DNA from: Microbispora rosea
GTDB taxonomy: Bacteria > Actinomycetota > Actinomycetes > Streptosporangiales > Streptosporangiaceae
Direction of reading: 5' to 3'
Assembly (NCBI RefSeq): GCF_900156315.1
Contig: NZ_FTNI01000015.1
Span: 1-64,000 of the forward strand
DNA: 64,000 bases
A program made the position numbers and the translations under genes. Numbering within the stretch: position 1 is the stretch's first letter; the number at the start of each line of letters is the position of its first letter. Of the stretch, positions 34,249 through 42,587 are shown in pieces. A model generated the notes under the pieces. That model saw only the letters and a program-made list of their open reading frames with translations. It did not search any database and had not been told where the DNA came from.

Positions 34249-35184
34249 ATGACCGAAATGACCTACCGGCGGCTGGGCGACTCGGGACTCGTGGTCTCGG
34301 CTCTCGGCCTCGGCGGCAACAACTTCGGCCGCAGGATCGACCTCGACGCCACGCGCGCCGTGGTCGACGCGGCGCTCGACGCCGGCGTCACGCTGATCGA
34401 CACCGCGGACATCTACGGCGAGTCGGAGGCGCTGCTCGGCGAGGTGCTGAAGGGGCGGCGCGACCAGGTCGTCATCGCGACCAAGTTCGGCGGGGACGTG
34501 AACGGCGCCAACGGGCCCGACTGGGGCGCGCGGGCCTCGCGGCGGTACGTGCGCCTGGCGGTCGAGCGGTCCCTGCGCCGCCTCAAGACCGACTGGATCG
34601 ACCTCTACCAGCTGCACTTCCCGGACCCGTCCACGCCGATCGAGGAGACCCTGTCGGTCCTCACAGACCTGGTGCGGGAGGGCAAGGTCCGCTACGTGGG
34701 CTCGTCCAACTTCGCGTCCTGGCAGGTCACCGACTCGGACTGGATCGCCCGCACCGGCGGCTTCGAGCGTTTCGTGAGCGCGCAGAACGAGTACAGCCTG
34801 CTCGACCGGGGCGTGGAGCGGGAGCTCGTCCCGGCGCTGCTGCACCACGGCGTCGGCCTGCTGCCGTACTTCCCGCTGGCCAACGGCCTGCTCACCGGCA
34901 AGTACCGGCGCGGGGAGGAGCCGCCGGCGGGCACCCGCCTCGCGGGCCGGCCGCAGTATCTGACCGACGCGCGGTTCGAGGTGGTGGAGCGGCTGCGGGA
35001 GTTCGCCGAGCGGCAGGGCGTGACCCTGCTGGACGTCGCGATCGGCGGCCTGCTCGCGCAGCCGGCCGTCTCCTCCGTGATCGCGGGGGCGACCCGGCCC
35101 GAGCAGATCAAGGCCAACGTCGCGGCGGCGGCGTGGCGACCGGACGAGGCGGCGCTGAAGGAGCTGAACGAGATCGCGAGCTGA
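34249..35184 (+). CDS. Aldo/keto reductase
   Basis: 311 residues. The catalytic tetrad is visible: Asp and Tyr in LIDTADIYGESEALLGEVLK, Lys in VVIATKFGG and His in DLYQLHFPDP. The NADP-binding C terminus has SSVIAGATRPEQIKAN. It reduces carbonyls with NADPH; the subfamily looks like the Kv-beta/YajO type. It is divergent from the Nudix gene and followed by an ArsR/SRPBCC pair. Confidence 0.93.
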   Translation: MTEMTYRRLGDSGLVVSALGLGGNNFGRRIDLDATRAVVDAALDAGVTLIDTADIYGESEALLGEVLKGRRDQVVIATKFGGDVNGANGPDWGARASRRYVRLAVERSLRRLKTDWIDLYQLHFPDPSTPIEETLSVLTDLVREGKVRYVGSSNFASWQVTDSDWIARTGGFERFVSAQNEYSLLDRGVERELVPALLHHGVGLLPYFPLANGLLTGKYRRGEEPPAGTRLAGRPQYLTDARFEVVERLREFAERQGVTLLDVAIGGLLAQPAVSSVIAGATRPEQIKANVAAAAWRPDEAALKELNEIAS

Positions 35185-35218
35185 GCATATGCACTTGCGG
35201 CTATATAGCTGAGCGGGT

Positions 35219-35557
35219 ATGTTCGAGGGCGTGTCAGTGACCTTCGACGTACTCGCCGAGCCCGCCAGGCGGCGCATCCTCGACCTGCTGCTCGAACGTC
35301 CCCGCCTGGTCGGGGAGCTCACCGAGCGGCTCGGCCTGACCCAGCCCGGCACTTCCAAGCACCTCAAGGTGCTGCGGGAGGCCGGGCTGGTCCGTGTGCG
35401 CAGGGACGCCCAGCGCCGGTGGTACGAACTGTGCCCCGAGCCCCTCGCCGAGATCGACGCCTGGCTCGCGCCCTATCGGCGGCTGTGGTCGGACAGCTTC
35501 GACGCGCTGGAACGACACCTGGACGCGACTTCCGGCAACTCAGAGGAGACATCGTGA
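35219..35557 (+). CDS. ArsR-family winged-helix repressor
   Basis: 112 residues from the ATG at 35219 (GTG 35231 is possible). The fold motif is FDVLAEPARRRILDLLLER, with recognition helix LGLTQPGTSKHLKVLREAGL. No metal-binding Cys pair is seen, which is normal for ArsR proteins paired with SRPBCC enzymes. The gene overlaps the SRPBCC gene by 4 bp. A/T-rich near-palindromic DNA (35186-35212) just upstream may be its operator. Confidence 0.88.
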   Translation: MFEGVSVTFDVLAEPARRRILDLLLERPRLVGELTERLGLTQPGTSKHLKVLREAGLVRVRRDAQRRWYELCPEPLAEIDAWLAPYRRLWSDSFDALERHLDATSGNSEETS

Positions 35558-36426
35558 ACGCGACGCTCGGCATGTTCGGCGAGCAGGCGGCCCTGCGCAT
35601 GGAGCGCAGGCTGGCCCACCCTCCGGAGAAGGTCTGGCGGGCGGTCACCGAACCCGACCGGCTCGGCCAGTGGTTCCCGTTCACGGTCGTCGAGATGGAC
35701 CTGCGGGTCGGCGGAAAGATCACGTTCGACGGCGGCGGCACGACGACGGACGCCGAGATCACCGAGCTCGACCCGCCCCGCCTGTTCGCCTTCGTCCAGC
35801 ACGCGCCGCGGGAGATGCCGCGCGAGGGCGACAACGTCCTGCGCTTCGAGTTGCTGCCCGAGGAGGGCGGCTGCCTGCTCGTGTTCACCCAGGTCTTCCA
35901 CGACCGGCCCGCCGCGGCGAGCTACGCGTCCGGCTGGCAGGTCTGCCTCGACGCCATGGACGCGATCGTCGGCGGCCGGCCCGCCGAGTGGCCCGAGGGG
36001 AACTTCGCCCACCTCCATGAGGCGTACGTGGAGGCGTTCGGACTGGCGGAGGGCTCGGCCGAGCGGCCGGGTGAGCGACTGGGTGAGCAGGCGGGCGGCG
36101 GATGGCGGGTGCGCTTCGAGCGGCAGCTCACCCGGCCGGTCGAGGAGGTCTGGGCGGCCGCCGGCGCGCCTGCCGCGACACCGGGGGCGCCGGTGCCCGG
36201 CGGCCTCGGTGAGGGGATCGTCACGGCCGTCGGGAAGCCCGCCGCGGAGCTTCCCGCGTACGTGGAGTCCGGCGAGCAGGGCAGGCACGTGCGCTGGGAA
36301 CTGTCGCACGGCACCGGGCACGGCGCCCGGCTGGTCGTCACCGAGACCGGCCTGCCCGACCCCGACGGACCTCTGCGGGCATGGCGGGACCGGATAGAGG
36401 CGCTGGCGCGGCGGCTGCTCGCCTGA
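35554..36426 (+). CDS. SRPBCC (AHSA1-like) protein, two-domain
   Basis: 290 residues from a GTG at 35554 (GAGGAG upstream). The N-terminal AHSA1 domain (about 10-155) has MERRLAHPPEKVWRAVTEPD and WFPFTVVEMDLRVGGK. A second, weaker copy starts near 185 (VRFERQLTRPVEEVWAAAG). Such proteins bind hydrophobic ligands. The ArsR-SRPBCC pair is common in actinomycetes. The second half looks diverged, and its ligand pocket may be degenerate. Confidence 0.85.
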   Translation: MNATLGMFGEQAALRMERRLAHPPEKVWRAVTEPDRLGQWFPFTVVEMDLRVGGKITFDGGGTTTDAEITELDPPRLFAFVQHAPREMPREGDNVLRFELLPEEGGCLLVFTQVFHDRPAAASYASGWQVCLDAMDAIVGGRPAEWPEGNFAHLHEAYVEAFGLAEGSAERPGERLGEQAGGGWRVRFERQLTRPVEEVWAAAGAPAATPGAPVPGGLGEGIVTAVGKPAAELPAYVESGEQGRHVRWELSHGTGHGARLVVTETGLPDPDGPLRAWRDRIEALARRLLA

Positions 36427-36444
36427 GCCAGGCGGGCGGGGCCG

Positions 36445-36813
36445 TCACCCGTCGAGCATCTCCAGAAGGCGGCGCAGGTGAGGCGGCACGTTGCGGAGCC
36501 GTACGGCGTCGTCCGCCGCAGGGCACGGAGTCAGCAGAGCTCGCAGCCCAGCCAGGTCGATGAACCGCAGGGCGCCCATGTCGACGGTGATCTCGCCGCG
36601 TTCGCTCTTCGCCTCGGCGAGCGCTTTCGCCACTGCGGCGCTGTTCGAGAGGTCGACCTCCCCGTCGAGGATCACCGACGAGTCCGCGGGAGACCACCTG
36701 ATGCTGAGGTAGGTGTCCGTGTAGAGGACGCCGCAGTGGCCGCCGGCCGAATTCACGAAGCGCACCGGCGGGGCGAACCGGTGTATGGCGGGATATCCGC
36801 AGGTCGTGGGCAC
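36445..36813 (-). CDS. STAS-domain protein (anti-sigma factor antagonist-like)
   Basis: 122 residues. The STAS domain covers about 35-122: LSIRWSPADSSVILDGEVDL, SNSAAVAKALAEAKSE, and ITVDMGALRFIDLAGLRALL. The site normally phosphorylated (Ser/Thr in D-S/T-SG) is occupied by DLAGL, so phospho-control may be lost. Partners would be RsbW-type kinases, of which the HATPase genes at 37912 and 39984 are candidates. Confidence 0.8.
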   Translation of the reverse strand: MPTTCGYPAIHRFAPPVRFVNSAGGHCGVLYTDTYLSIRWSPADSSVILDGEVDLSNSAAVAKALAEAKSERGEITVDMGALRFIDLAGLRALLTPCPAADDAVRLRNVPPHLRRLLEMLDG

Positions 36814-36944
36814 ATGTTCTCGGAGCAGGACACGGTGAACGGCGTCACGGTCCCACCTCCTCGCTGGAAATGGAGATAATCACTGAGCGTTGCCGTCCGA
36901 CAGCGCATCTGTCAATGGTTAGCCCAGTTAATATTCAACGAAGG

Positions 36945-37787
36945 TCAAAGACCCGACGCTTCTGGCCGGCGCTTGCGACCCACGCCACCGACCGACCAGA
37001 CCGTGTCCTTCTGCGGTCGCAGCTCGCCGGGCTCCGGCCGCCATTCGGGCACCTGGACCAGGCCGGGCTCCACCATTTCCAGGTCGCCGAACAGCGGCAG
37101 GATCTCGGCCCGGGTGGGCAACCGCAGGCGGCCGTCGTCCTTGACCGCCCATTCGCCGGCGAACAGCAGGGCGAGCTTGTCGGTCACCTCCGGCCGGAGG
37201 TCGGAGATCGCGTGGCTGATGACCACATAACTGCCGGGCGCGATCGCCTCGCGCAGGCGTGCGGTGATGGCCATCGTGAGGTCGTCGTCGTTGATCGCCG
37301 CCAGAACCGAGACGAGCAGGACGCCCACGGGCTCGTCGAGGTCGACGAGCTCACGCAGCCGCGGATGCGTGAGGATCGCGTCGGGGTCGCGTACGTCGCC
37401 GTGGACCACCACGACGCGCTCGTTCTCCTCCACCAGCGCCTGGCCGTGGTTGACCACGACGGGGTCGTTGTCCACGTAGACAACGCGGGCGTCGGGGGCG
37501 CACTCCCGTGCGATCTCGTGCACGTTGCCCTGCGTCGGCAGGCCGCAGCCGATGTCGATGAACTGGCGGATCCCGGCAGCGGCCAGGAACCGTACGGTCC
37601 TGCGCAGGAACTTTCGCCCCTCGCGGCACATCAGGGGGAGCTCCGGCGCGATGAGCAGCGCCGCCTCCGCGGCCTCGCGGTCCGCGGCGAAATTGTCCTT
37701 CCCACCGAGCCAGTAGTCGTAGACCCGGGCCTCGTTGGGAACGGACGGGTCGAAACCCACAGGCTCGACCGGGGGGAAACCCGGCAT
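36945..37787 (-). CDS. DUF574-type SAM-dependent methyltransferase (intact)
   Basis: 280 residues, full length for the family. Signatures: DPSVPNEARVYDYWLGGKDN, IRQFIDIGCGLPTQGNVHE (SAM-binding), DARVVYVDNDPVVVNHG and a C-terminal VPEWRP. Substrate unknown; the family is expanded in Streptosporangiaceae and relatives. It gives the reference for the deleted copy at 14714-15304. It is followed on the same strand by the STAS gene. Confidence 0.92.
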   Translation of the reverse strand: MPGFPPVEPVGFDPSVPNEARVYDYWLGGKDNFAADREAAEAALLIAPELPLMCREGRKFLRRTVRFLAAAGIRQFIDIGCGLPTQGNVHEIARECAPDARVVYVDNDPVVVNHGQALVEENERVVVVHGDVRDPDAILTHPRLRELVDLDEPVGVLLVSVLAAINDDDLTMAITARLREAIAPGSYVVISHAISDLRPEVTDKLALLFAGEWAVKDDGRLRLPTRAEILPLFGDLEMVEPGLVQVPEWRPEPGELRPQKDTVWSVGGVGRKRRPEASGL

Positions 37788-37911
37788 GATCCTCCGTTCA
37801 GCCCTGATGACCGATATTACCGGTGCAACAGGTGCCTCAATGAGGATTCGGGGGCGTTCGGGACTGCGGCGCGGACGTCGCGATGCGGCCCGAGCCTTCT
37901 CGGGCGGCGGA

Positions 37912-38463
37912 TCAGCAGTAGGCGGCGGCCTCTGCCGTGAAGCCGGCCCACACGGCCTTGCCCACGGGACGTAGCCGCGCCCAGCCCCACATGCGGCTGA
38001 CTCCGGCGACCACCTGCAGGCCGCGCCCGGTCTCCGCGACGTAGTCGGGCTCGCGCAGCACCGGCGGGTCGTTGCTGGGGTCGGTGACCATGCACAGCAG
38101 CGCGCGGGACGAGCGGAACATCAACAGGCGCACCGGCAGGGGGTGGATGGCCTGGTGCCGCAGGCCGTGGCGCAGCGCGTTGGTGACCAGTTCGCAGACC
38201 GCGAGCGCGGCGTCGTCGGCGACGTCCTCCATGGACCAGGTCCGCAGCACCCCGGCGGTGAAGTGCCGCGCGGTGCGCGCGGCGAGACTCTCACGGTGGA
38301 ACTCGTGCACGGCCACCTGGGGGACGCTGCACGGTTCTTCGCCGCAGGTCCACGGCCAGCGCTTGCCTTCCGGAAAGACCTGCTCAAGTGTGCCCAGCCA
38401 GGGGTCCCGGGCAACGCTATCGGCTTCTGCGAGGGAAGCGCGGTCTGTCCGATAACCAGTCAT
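37912..38463 (-). CDS. HATPase_c (RsbW-like) ATP-binding protein
   Basis: 183 residues from the ATG at 38463 (AAGG upstream). The GHKL kinase motifs are the N box DAALAVCELVTNALRHG and the G1/G2 stretch VAETGRGLQVVAGVSRMWGW. The first 60 residues are extra and contain a CGEEPC pair. These small ATPases act as anti-sigma or serine kinases without a histidine domain. It is divergent from the DUF397 gene, as in many such actinobacterial loci. Confidence 0.87.
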   Translation of the reverse strand: MTGYRTDRASLAEADSVARDPWLGTLEQVFPEGKRWPWTCGEEPCSVPQVAVHEFHRESLAARTARHFTAGVLRTWSMEDVADDAALAVCELVTNALRHGLRHQAIHPLPVRLLMFRSSRALLCMVTDPSNDPPVLREPDYVAETGRGLQVVAGVSRMWGWARLRPVGKAVWAGFTAEAAAYC

Positions 38464-38611
38464 TGAGAGCCTTATGAGGTTGATGTCGACCATGTGGCGG
38501 GGATGACTCAGTAAGTCATACTGCTCCCATTGATGCTCCTGTGCAAGTACAGATGCACGTGCAAACGCACGAATGTCGTTGATTGGGCTGGGATTCCGAA
38601 ACGAGGCGCCC

Positions 38612-38860
38612 GTGTCCGTGATCTACAACGGAATGCCCTCATCTCATCTGGGGCAGCAGGCCTGGCGCAAGAGCCGGCACAGCAATCCGAGCGGCAACTG
38701 CGTCGAGATCGCCGCGCTGCCCGACGGGCGGGTGGCCCTGCGCAACTCCCGGCACCCGGCCGGGCCGGCGCTGATCGTGCCTCTTCAGGACATGGCCGCA
38801 TTCCTCCGCTCCGCGAAGGAGGGCGAATTCGACGACCTTCTCGGCGAAGTGGAGAAGTGA
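38612..38860 (+). CDS. DUF397 protein
   Basis: 82 residues from the GTG at 38612 (GAGG upstream; GTG 38618 and ATG 38633 possible). The DUF397 core is WRKSRHSNPSGNCVEIAALP, then VALRNSRHPAGPALIV and AAFLRSAKEGEFDDL. These proteins pair with XRE-DUF5753 regulators, in a BldB-like arrangement. The XRE partner follows 77 bp downstream. Confidence 0.93.
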   Translation: MSVIYNGMPSSHLGQQAWRKSRHSNPSGNCVEIAALPDGRVALRNSRHPAGPALIVPLQDMAAFLRSAKEGEFDDLLGEVEK

Positions 38861-38937
38861 TCGCGCCACTTGCGCGCCCCGAAGCGGCGGGTATCGTTAA
38901 CGTGACGTAAACGTCGGTGCACCTCAAAGGACCCCAT

Positions 38938-39843
38938 ATGACTGCGGCCCCTACGGAGGGTGTGCCTCTCCCGCTCGACCTGGCGGCACGGTCACGTCGC
39001 AGCCCGACCGTCCTGCGCATCCTGCTCGGCACCCAGCTGCGACGGCTCCGCGAAAGCAGGCACATCCGCCTGGAGGAGGCCGGCCAGTCCATCCGCGCCT
39101 CCCACTCGAAGATCAGCCGGATGGAGCTCGGCCGCGTCGGATTCCGCCGCCGTGACGTCGCCGATCTCCTCACCCTGTACGGCGTCACCGACGAGAGCGA
39201 GCGGGAGGCGCTGCTCTCGCTCGTCGCCCAGGCCAACGCGCACGGCTGGTGGCACAAGTACGACGACGTCCTGCCCTCCTGGTTCGAGGCGTACGTCGGC
39301 CTGGAGCAGGCCGCGAGCGCGATCCGCTGTTATGAGGTGCAGTTCGTGCCCGGGCTGCTGCAGGCCCCCGAGTACGCGGAAGCGGTCGTGCGGCTCGGCC
39401 ATCCCGACGCGTCGGACGAGGAGGTCGAGCGCCGCGTCCGGCTGCGGATGGACCGCCAGGAGGTGCTGGTCCGGCCGGATCCGCCCGTTCTGTGGGCGGT
39501 GATCGACGAGGCCGTGCTGCGACGTCCGGTGGGCGGGGCCGAGGTGATGCGGGCCCAGATCGAGTACCTGCTCGAGATGATCACCCTGCCGCGTGTAACG
39601 CTCCAAATCATTCCGTTCAGCGCCGGCGGGCACGCCGCCGCCGGCGGGCCGTTCAGCATCCTGCGCTTCGCGGGGGTCGGCCTGCCCGACGTCGTCTACC
39701 TCGAACAGCTCACCAGCGCCATCTACCTGGAGAAGCGGGAGGACATCGACCGCTATCTCGCAGTCATGGAGCGACTGTGCATCCAGGCCAGACCGGCCTC
39801 GGAGACCAAGCGGATGCTGCGGCAGCTCATGACGGAACTGTGA
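38938..39843 (+). CDS. XRE-family regulator with DUF5753
   Basis: 301 residues from the ATG at 38938. The HTH (about 30-85) has LRRLRESRHIRLEEAGQSIR, then ASHSKISRMELGR. The DUF5753 C-terminal region has WFEAYVGLEQAASAIRCYEV and ETKRMLRQL at the end. It regulates with the upstream DUF397 protein. An ACGT-rich stretch (ACGT three times at 38900-38914) lies upstream. An inverted repeat (GTGACG...CGTCAC) follows at its stop. Confidence 0.93.
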   Translation: MTAAPTEGVPLPLDLAARSRRSPTVLRILLGTQLRRLRESRHIRLEEAGQSIRASHSKISRMELGRVGFRRRDVADLLTLYGVTDESEREALLSLVAQANAHGWWHKYDDVLPSWFEAYVGLEQAASAIRCYEVQFVPGLLQAPEYAEAVVRLGHPDASDEEVERRVRLRMDRQEVLVRPDPPVLWAVIDEAVLRRPVGGAEVMRAQIEYLLEMITLPRVTLQIIPFSAGGHAAAGGPFSILRFAGVGLPDVVYLEQLTSAIYLEKREDIDRYLAVMERLCIQARPASETKRMLRQLMTEL

Positions 39844-39860
39844 CGATGCGCTAGCGTCAC
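39840..39860. promoter_or_regulatory. Inverted repeat after XRE gene
   Basis: GTGACG and CGTCAC are a perfect 6-bp inverted repeat with a 9-bp spacer, overlapping the XRE stop codon. It may be a hairpin or an operator for the HATPase gene downstream. Confidence 0.4.
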
Positions 39861-39983
39861 GTGCGCACCTCGCTGCCGCACGCCCGCAGGAGACGATGGC
39901 GCAAGCCGTACCCGAAAATACGTGTCAGGTGCGCGTGGGCGGTAAATGGAGTACTACCACACCGTGGGGCAAGCAGGAGGGCG

Positions 39984-40379
39984 GTGAGAACCTTGGCGGG
40001 TAGCCTGCTCAGCCTGGAATTCGACCGAAGTTCGGTAACCAGGGTGCGGCATCTCGTCATGGTGTCGGCGCAGGAGGCCGGACTCGAGGGCGTGGCCCTG
40101 GAGGACTTCGTGCTCGCGGTGCACGAGGCGGTCACCAACGCCGTCCGGTATGGCTCGCCGCCGCGCGGGATCGCCATGTGGCGTGAGGCGGGAATGTTGG
40201 TGGCTGAGATCACCGACAAAGGTCCCGGCATACCCGACGATGTACTGGAGCGCGAGCAGACGGTGACGCGGTTCGACTTCGGGGGACGCGGACTGTGGCT
40301 CATGAACCGCCTGGCCGACCTCGTCGTTCGTACGGGGGCCGAGGGAACGACGATCCGCCTCTGCATGACGGTTTCTTGA
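39984..40379 (+). CDS. HATPase_c ATP-binding protein (RsbW/SpoIIAB-like)
   Basis: 131 residues from a GTG at 39984 with AGGAGG upstream. The GHKL motifs are FVLAVHEAVTNAVRYGSPP, ITDKGPGIPDD and FDFGGRGLWLMNRLADLV. Its size and layout fit anti-sigma serine kinases. Longer frames upstream lack a site for ribosomes. It is likely part of the same regulatory cluster as the STAS and DUF397/XRE genes. Confidence 0.85.
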   Translation: MRTLAGSLLSLEFDRSSVTRVRHLVMVSAQEAGLEGVALEDFVLAVHEAVTNAVRYGSPPRGIAMWREAGMLVAEITDKGPGIPDDVLEREQTVTRFDFGGRGLWLMNRLADLVVRTGAEGTTIRLCMTVS

Positions 40380-40392
40380 TCGACTTCTGACT

Positions 40393-40407
40393 TCCGCTGA
40401 GAGCGGA
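40393..40407. terminator. Small hairpin after the HATPase gene
   Basis: TCCGCT-GAG-AGCGGA, a 6-bp stem 13 bp after the stop. Confidence 0.5.
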
Positions 40408-40640
40408 GCACGGGCCGCCTGACCGAAACCAGGCCTCCCCATCTCGCCGAACCTCGTCTGCGCACATGGTTAGCGCCGTTATGAGCTGGGCACTTCTGAT
40501 CTCGCCGCCCTGCCGCCAGGGTCGGACGGCAGACAGGTAGGGCGGGCCGTAATCATTATTTTGGTGCACCGGAATTTCGGGCAATCCGGGTCGGGCGCCG
40601 AAGCCTTGCTAGGCTGCAGGGAACCGTAGAACCGGGCGTT

Positions 40641-40661
40641 GTCTCACCCGGCAGGTGAGAC
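40641..40661. promoter_or_regulatory. Inverted repeat before DLW-39
   Basis: GTCTCACC-CGGCA-GGTGAGAC, a perfect 8-bp stem with a 5-base loop, 22 bp upstream of the DLW-39 GTG. It might be a leader hairpin or an operator. Confidence 0.5.
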
Positions 40662-40683
40662 CGTCGAGAAGTGGGGTCACACC

Positions 40684-40803
40684 GTGAAGAAGCTGCTTGT
40701 TCTCGCTCTGGTCGCCGTCGGCGGGCTTCTGGTCTGGCGCAAGGTGCAGGCCGACCGCGCCGAGCTCGACCTGTGGACCGAGGCCACCGGCAGCGAGAAC
40801 TGA
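40684..40803 (+). CDS. DLW-39 family protein
   Basis: 39 residues from a GTG at 40684. A single membrane helix (VKKLLVLALVAVGGLLVW) is followed by RKVQADRAELDLWTEAT, containing the DLW motif that names this 39-residue family. Function unknown. In many actinomycetes it lies near gyrA and tRNA genes; here tRNA-Ala is about 900 bp downstream, with a HAD gene between. Confidence 0.88.
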   Translation: MKKLLVLALVAVGGLLVWRKVQADRAELDLWTEATGSEN

Positions 40804-40842
40804 CCACCAGGGATGGTGCTTGATCGTGGCAAGGGTACGGGA

Positions 40843-41559
40843 ATGAGCCCCGTGAAGCTGGCCTGTCTTGACTTGGCCGGGACCACGATCGGTGACATCG
40901 ACATGGTGGAACGGGCGTTCGCCGAGGCGATCGCCACGCAGGGCATCGTCCCCGGGACCAGTGCCTATGCCCGTGCCATGGTGCATGTGCACAGGTCTCG
41001 GGGATGTCCCAAAATCGAGGTCTTCCGGGGCATCTTCCCCGGCAACGAGGCCCAGGCGCAGGCGGCGAACCTGACCTTCGAGCGCTCCTACGAGGGAGCC
41101 ATCGAACGGGCCGGGCTCGTGCCGCTGCCGGGGGCCGTCGAGGCCATCGCGAAGCTGCGCGACGCGGGCCTGAAAATCGCTCTGATCACCGGATTCAGCC
41201 GGGCGACCCTGGGACGGGTGCTGAGCAGCCTCACCTGGGTCGACATGCTGGATCTCGCGCTGTGTCCCGAAGATGCCGGACGCGGCCGTCCCTACCCCGA
41301 CATGGTGCTCACCGCCGTCCTGCGTTCCGGTGTCGACGACGTACGGCAGGTCGCCGTGGCGGGCGACTCCGAGAGCGACATGCTGTGCGGCCGGCGCGCG
41401 GGCGCCTCGATCGTCGCCGGAGTGCTCACCGGCGTCCACAGCAAGGATCGGCTGCTCGGTGGCGGCGCGACGCACATCATCGAATCCGTCGCCGACTTCC
41501 CCGGGCTCGTCCTCGGCAACGAGGTCGACGCCTCGCCCGTGGCCACCTCGGCCACCTGA
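40843..41559 (+). CDS. HAD-family hydrolase, phosphonatase-like
   Basis: 238 residues from the ATG at 40843. HAD motif I is LACLDLAGTTIGD (nucleophile Asp, with Ala-Gly in place of the usual Phe/Met-Asp-Gly). Motif II is LITGFSR, the Lys/Arg region precedes GRPYPDMV, and motif IV is VAVAGDSESDMLCGRRAGA. The layout resembles phosphonoacetaldehyde hydrolase-like proteins. The substitution of the +2 Asp by Ala in motif I is typical of phosphonatases. Substrate not assigned. Confidence 0.87.
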   Translation: MSPVKLACLDLAGTTIGDIDMVERAFAEAIATQGIVPGTSAYARAMVHVHRSRGCPKIEVFRGIFPGNEAQAQAANLTFERSYEGAIERAGLVPLPGAVEAIAKLRDAGLKIALITGFSRATLGRVLSSLTWVDMLDLALCPEDAGRGRPYPDMVLTAVLRSGVDDVRQVAVAGDSESDMLCGRRAGASIVAGVLTGVHSKDRLLGGGATHIIESVADFPGLVLGNEVDASPVATSAT

Positions 41560-41709
41560 TCGCCGTTCGTCTTCCTACGGGTCCTCCCGGCACGGGAAGC
41601 CGCGCGGGCGGCACGGCGGTATCGAGTGGCGCTCGGGTGCGGGCTGTTGCTACGGTGTACGCACCGGCGGCCTGTGGATCTGCCCATATGCGCAGTTCGC
41701 ACCCGTCAG

Positions 41710-41782
41710 GGGGCCTTAGCTCAGCTGGCAGAGCGCCTGCTTTGCAAGCAGGAAGTCAGGGGTTCGAATCCCCTAGGCTCCA
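41710..41782 (+). tRNA. tRNA-Ala(TGC)
   Basis: A 73-base cloverleaf. The acceptor stem GGGGCCT pairs with AGGCTCC including the G3:U70 pair that identifies tRNA-Ala. The anticodon loop CTTTGCAAG has TGC. The T arm is GGGGTTCGAATCCCC. CCA is not encoded. Its 3' half (from 41741) is the target duplicated at 43457 and 44535. Confidence 0.97.
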
Positions 41783-41793
41783 CCTGGTAAAAT

Positions 41794-41821
41794 ACCCCGT
41801 CTCCATGATCGGAAGCGGGGT
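41794..41821. terminator. Hairpin after tRNA-Ala
   Basis: ACCCCG and CGGGGT (6 bp, 16-base loop), 11 bp after the tRNA. Similar hairpins follow each tRNA-derived repeat downstream. Confidence 0.6.
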
Positions 41822-41860
41822 GTGGGTGACCAACTGGGTGACTAAGCCTAGGGTTGAGCC

Positions 41861-42427
41861 ATGCTCATGCCCCTCTATCCGCTGAAGACCGCGCGATTGC
41901 TACTTAGGCCGTACACCTTCGACGACTTCGACGCATTCCACGACATCCAGTCACGGGACGACGTGACGCGCTACCTTCGCTCTGATAACCGCGATCGTGA
42001 AGAGGCGCGCCAGGAGCTGACCAAACTGATCGGGTTGGAGGCGCTCCGCGAGGAAGGTGACAAGCTGGTCCTCGCGGTCGAACTGCCGGCGACCGGCACC
42101 CTGATCGGTGATGTCGGGCTCTTCTGGACGAGTCGTGAACACCGGCAGGGCGAGATCGGCTACATCTTCCATCCCGACCACAGCGGCAAGGGGTACGCGA
42201 CGGAGGCGGCGACGGAGATGCTGCGGCTGGGGTTTGAGGTCCTCGGCCTGCACCGCATCGCCGGAAGTATCGACGCGCGCAACGACGCGTCGGCCCGGGT
42301 CCTCCAACGCCTTGGCATGCGGCGTGAGGCCCACTTCGTCCAGAACGAGATGATTAAGGGAGAATGGACCGACGAAGTCGTCTACGCGATGCTCAACGAC
42401 GAATGGCGGGCCCGGGAGAAGGCCTAA
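41861..42427 (+). CDS. GNAT-family acetyltransferase (RimJ/RimL-like)
   Basis: 188 residues. The N terminus is YPLKTARLLLRPYTFDDFDA, typical of RimJ/RimL-type enzymes. The CoA-binding motif is HSGKGYATEAATEMLRLGFE, followed by LHRIAGSIDARNDASARVLQ then RLGM. It probably acetylates an amine of a small molecule or protein N terminus. It lies between tRNA-Ala and the first repeat copy, so it is island cargo. Base composition is slightly less G/C-rich than the flanks. Confidence 0.9.
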   Translation: MLMPLYPLKTARLLLRPYTFDDFDAFHDIQSRDDVTRYLRSDNRDREEARQELTKLIGLEALREEGDKLVLAVELPATGTLIGDVGLFWTSREHRQGEIGYIFHPDHSGKGYATEAATEMLRLGFEVLGLHRIAGSIDARNDASARVLQRLGMRREAHFVQNEMIKGEWTDEVVYAMLNDEWRAREKA

Positions 42428-42587
42428 CTAAGCCTCTTGTTCACCTCGGGAGATTTCATCCATCGCCGTCGCACCCTCCTGCATCACGGGGCGAATCTGG
42501 CGGCGATAGACCGTCTCAGTGACCACGGTCCTCGCGCGAGGCTGTCGAGCTGCTTGGCCACCTGGTGCTGTCGCCTGTCGCGCGTGC

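Larger units (their letters stand above)
40380..40683. other. Intergenic region before DLW-39
   Basis: About 300 bp with no gene seen. It starts with the small hairpin. A less G/C-rich block (40545-40580) may hold a promoter. It ends with an 8-bp inverted repeat (40641-40661) close to the DLW-39 start. Confidence 0.6.
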
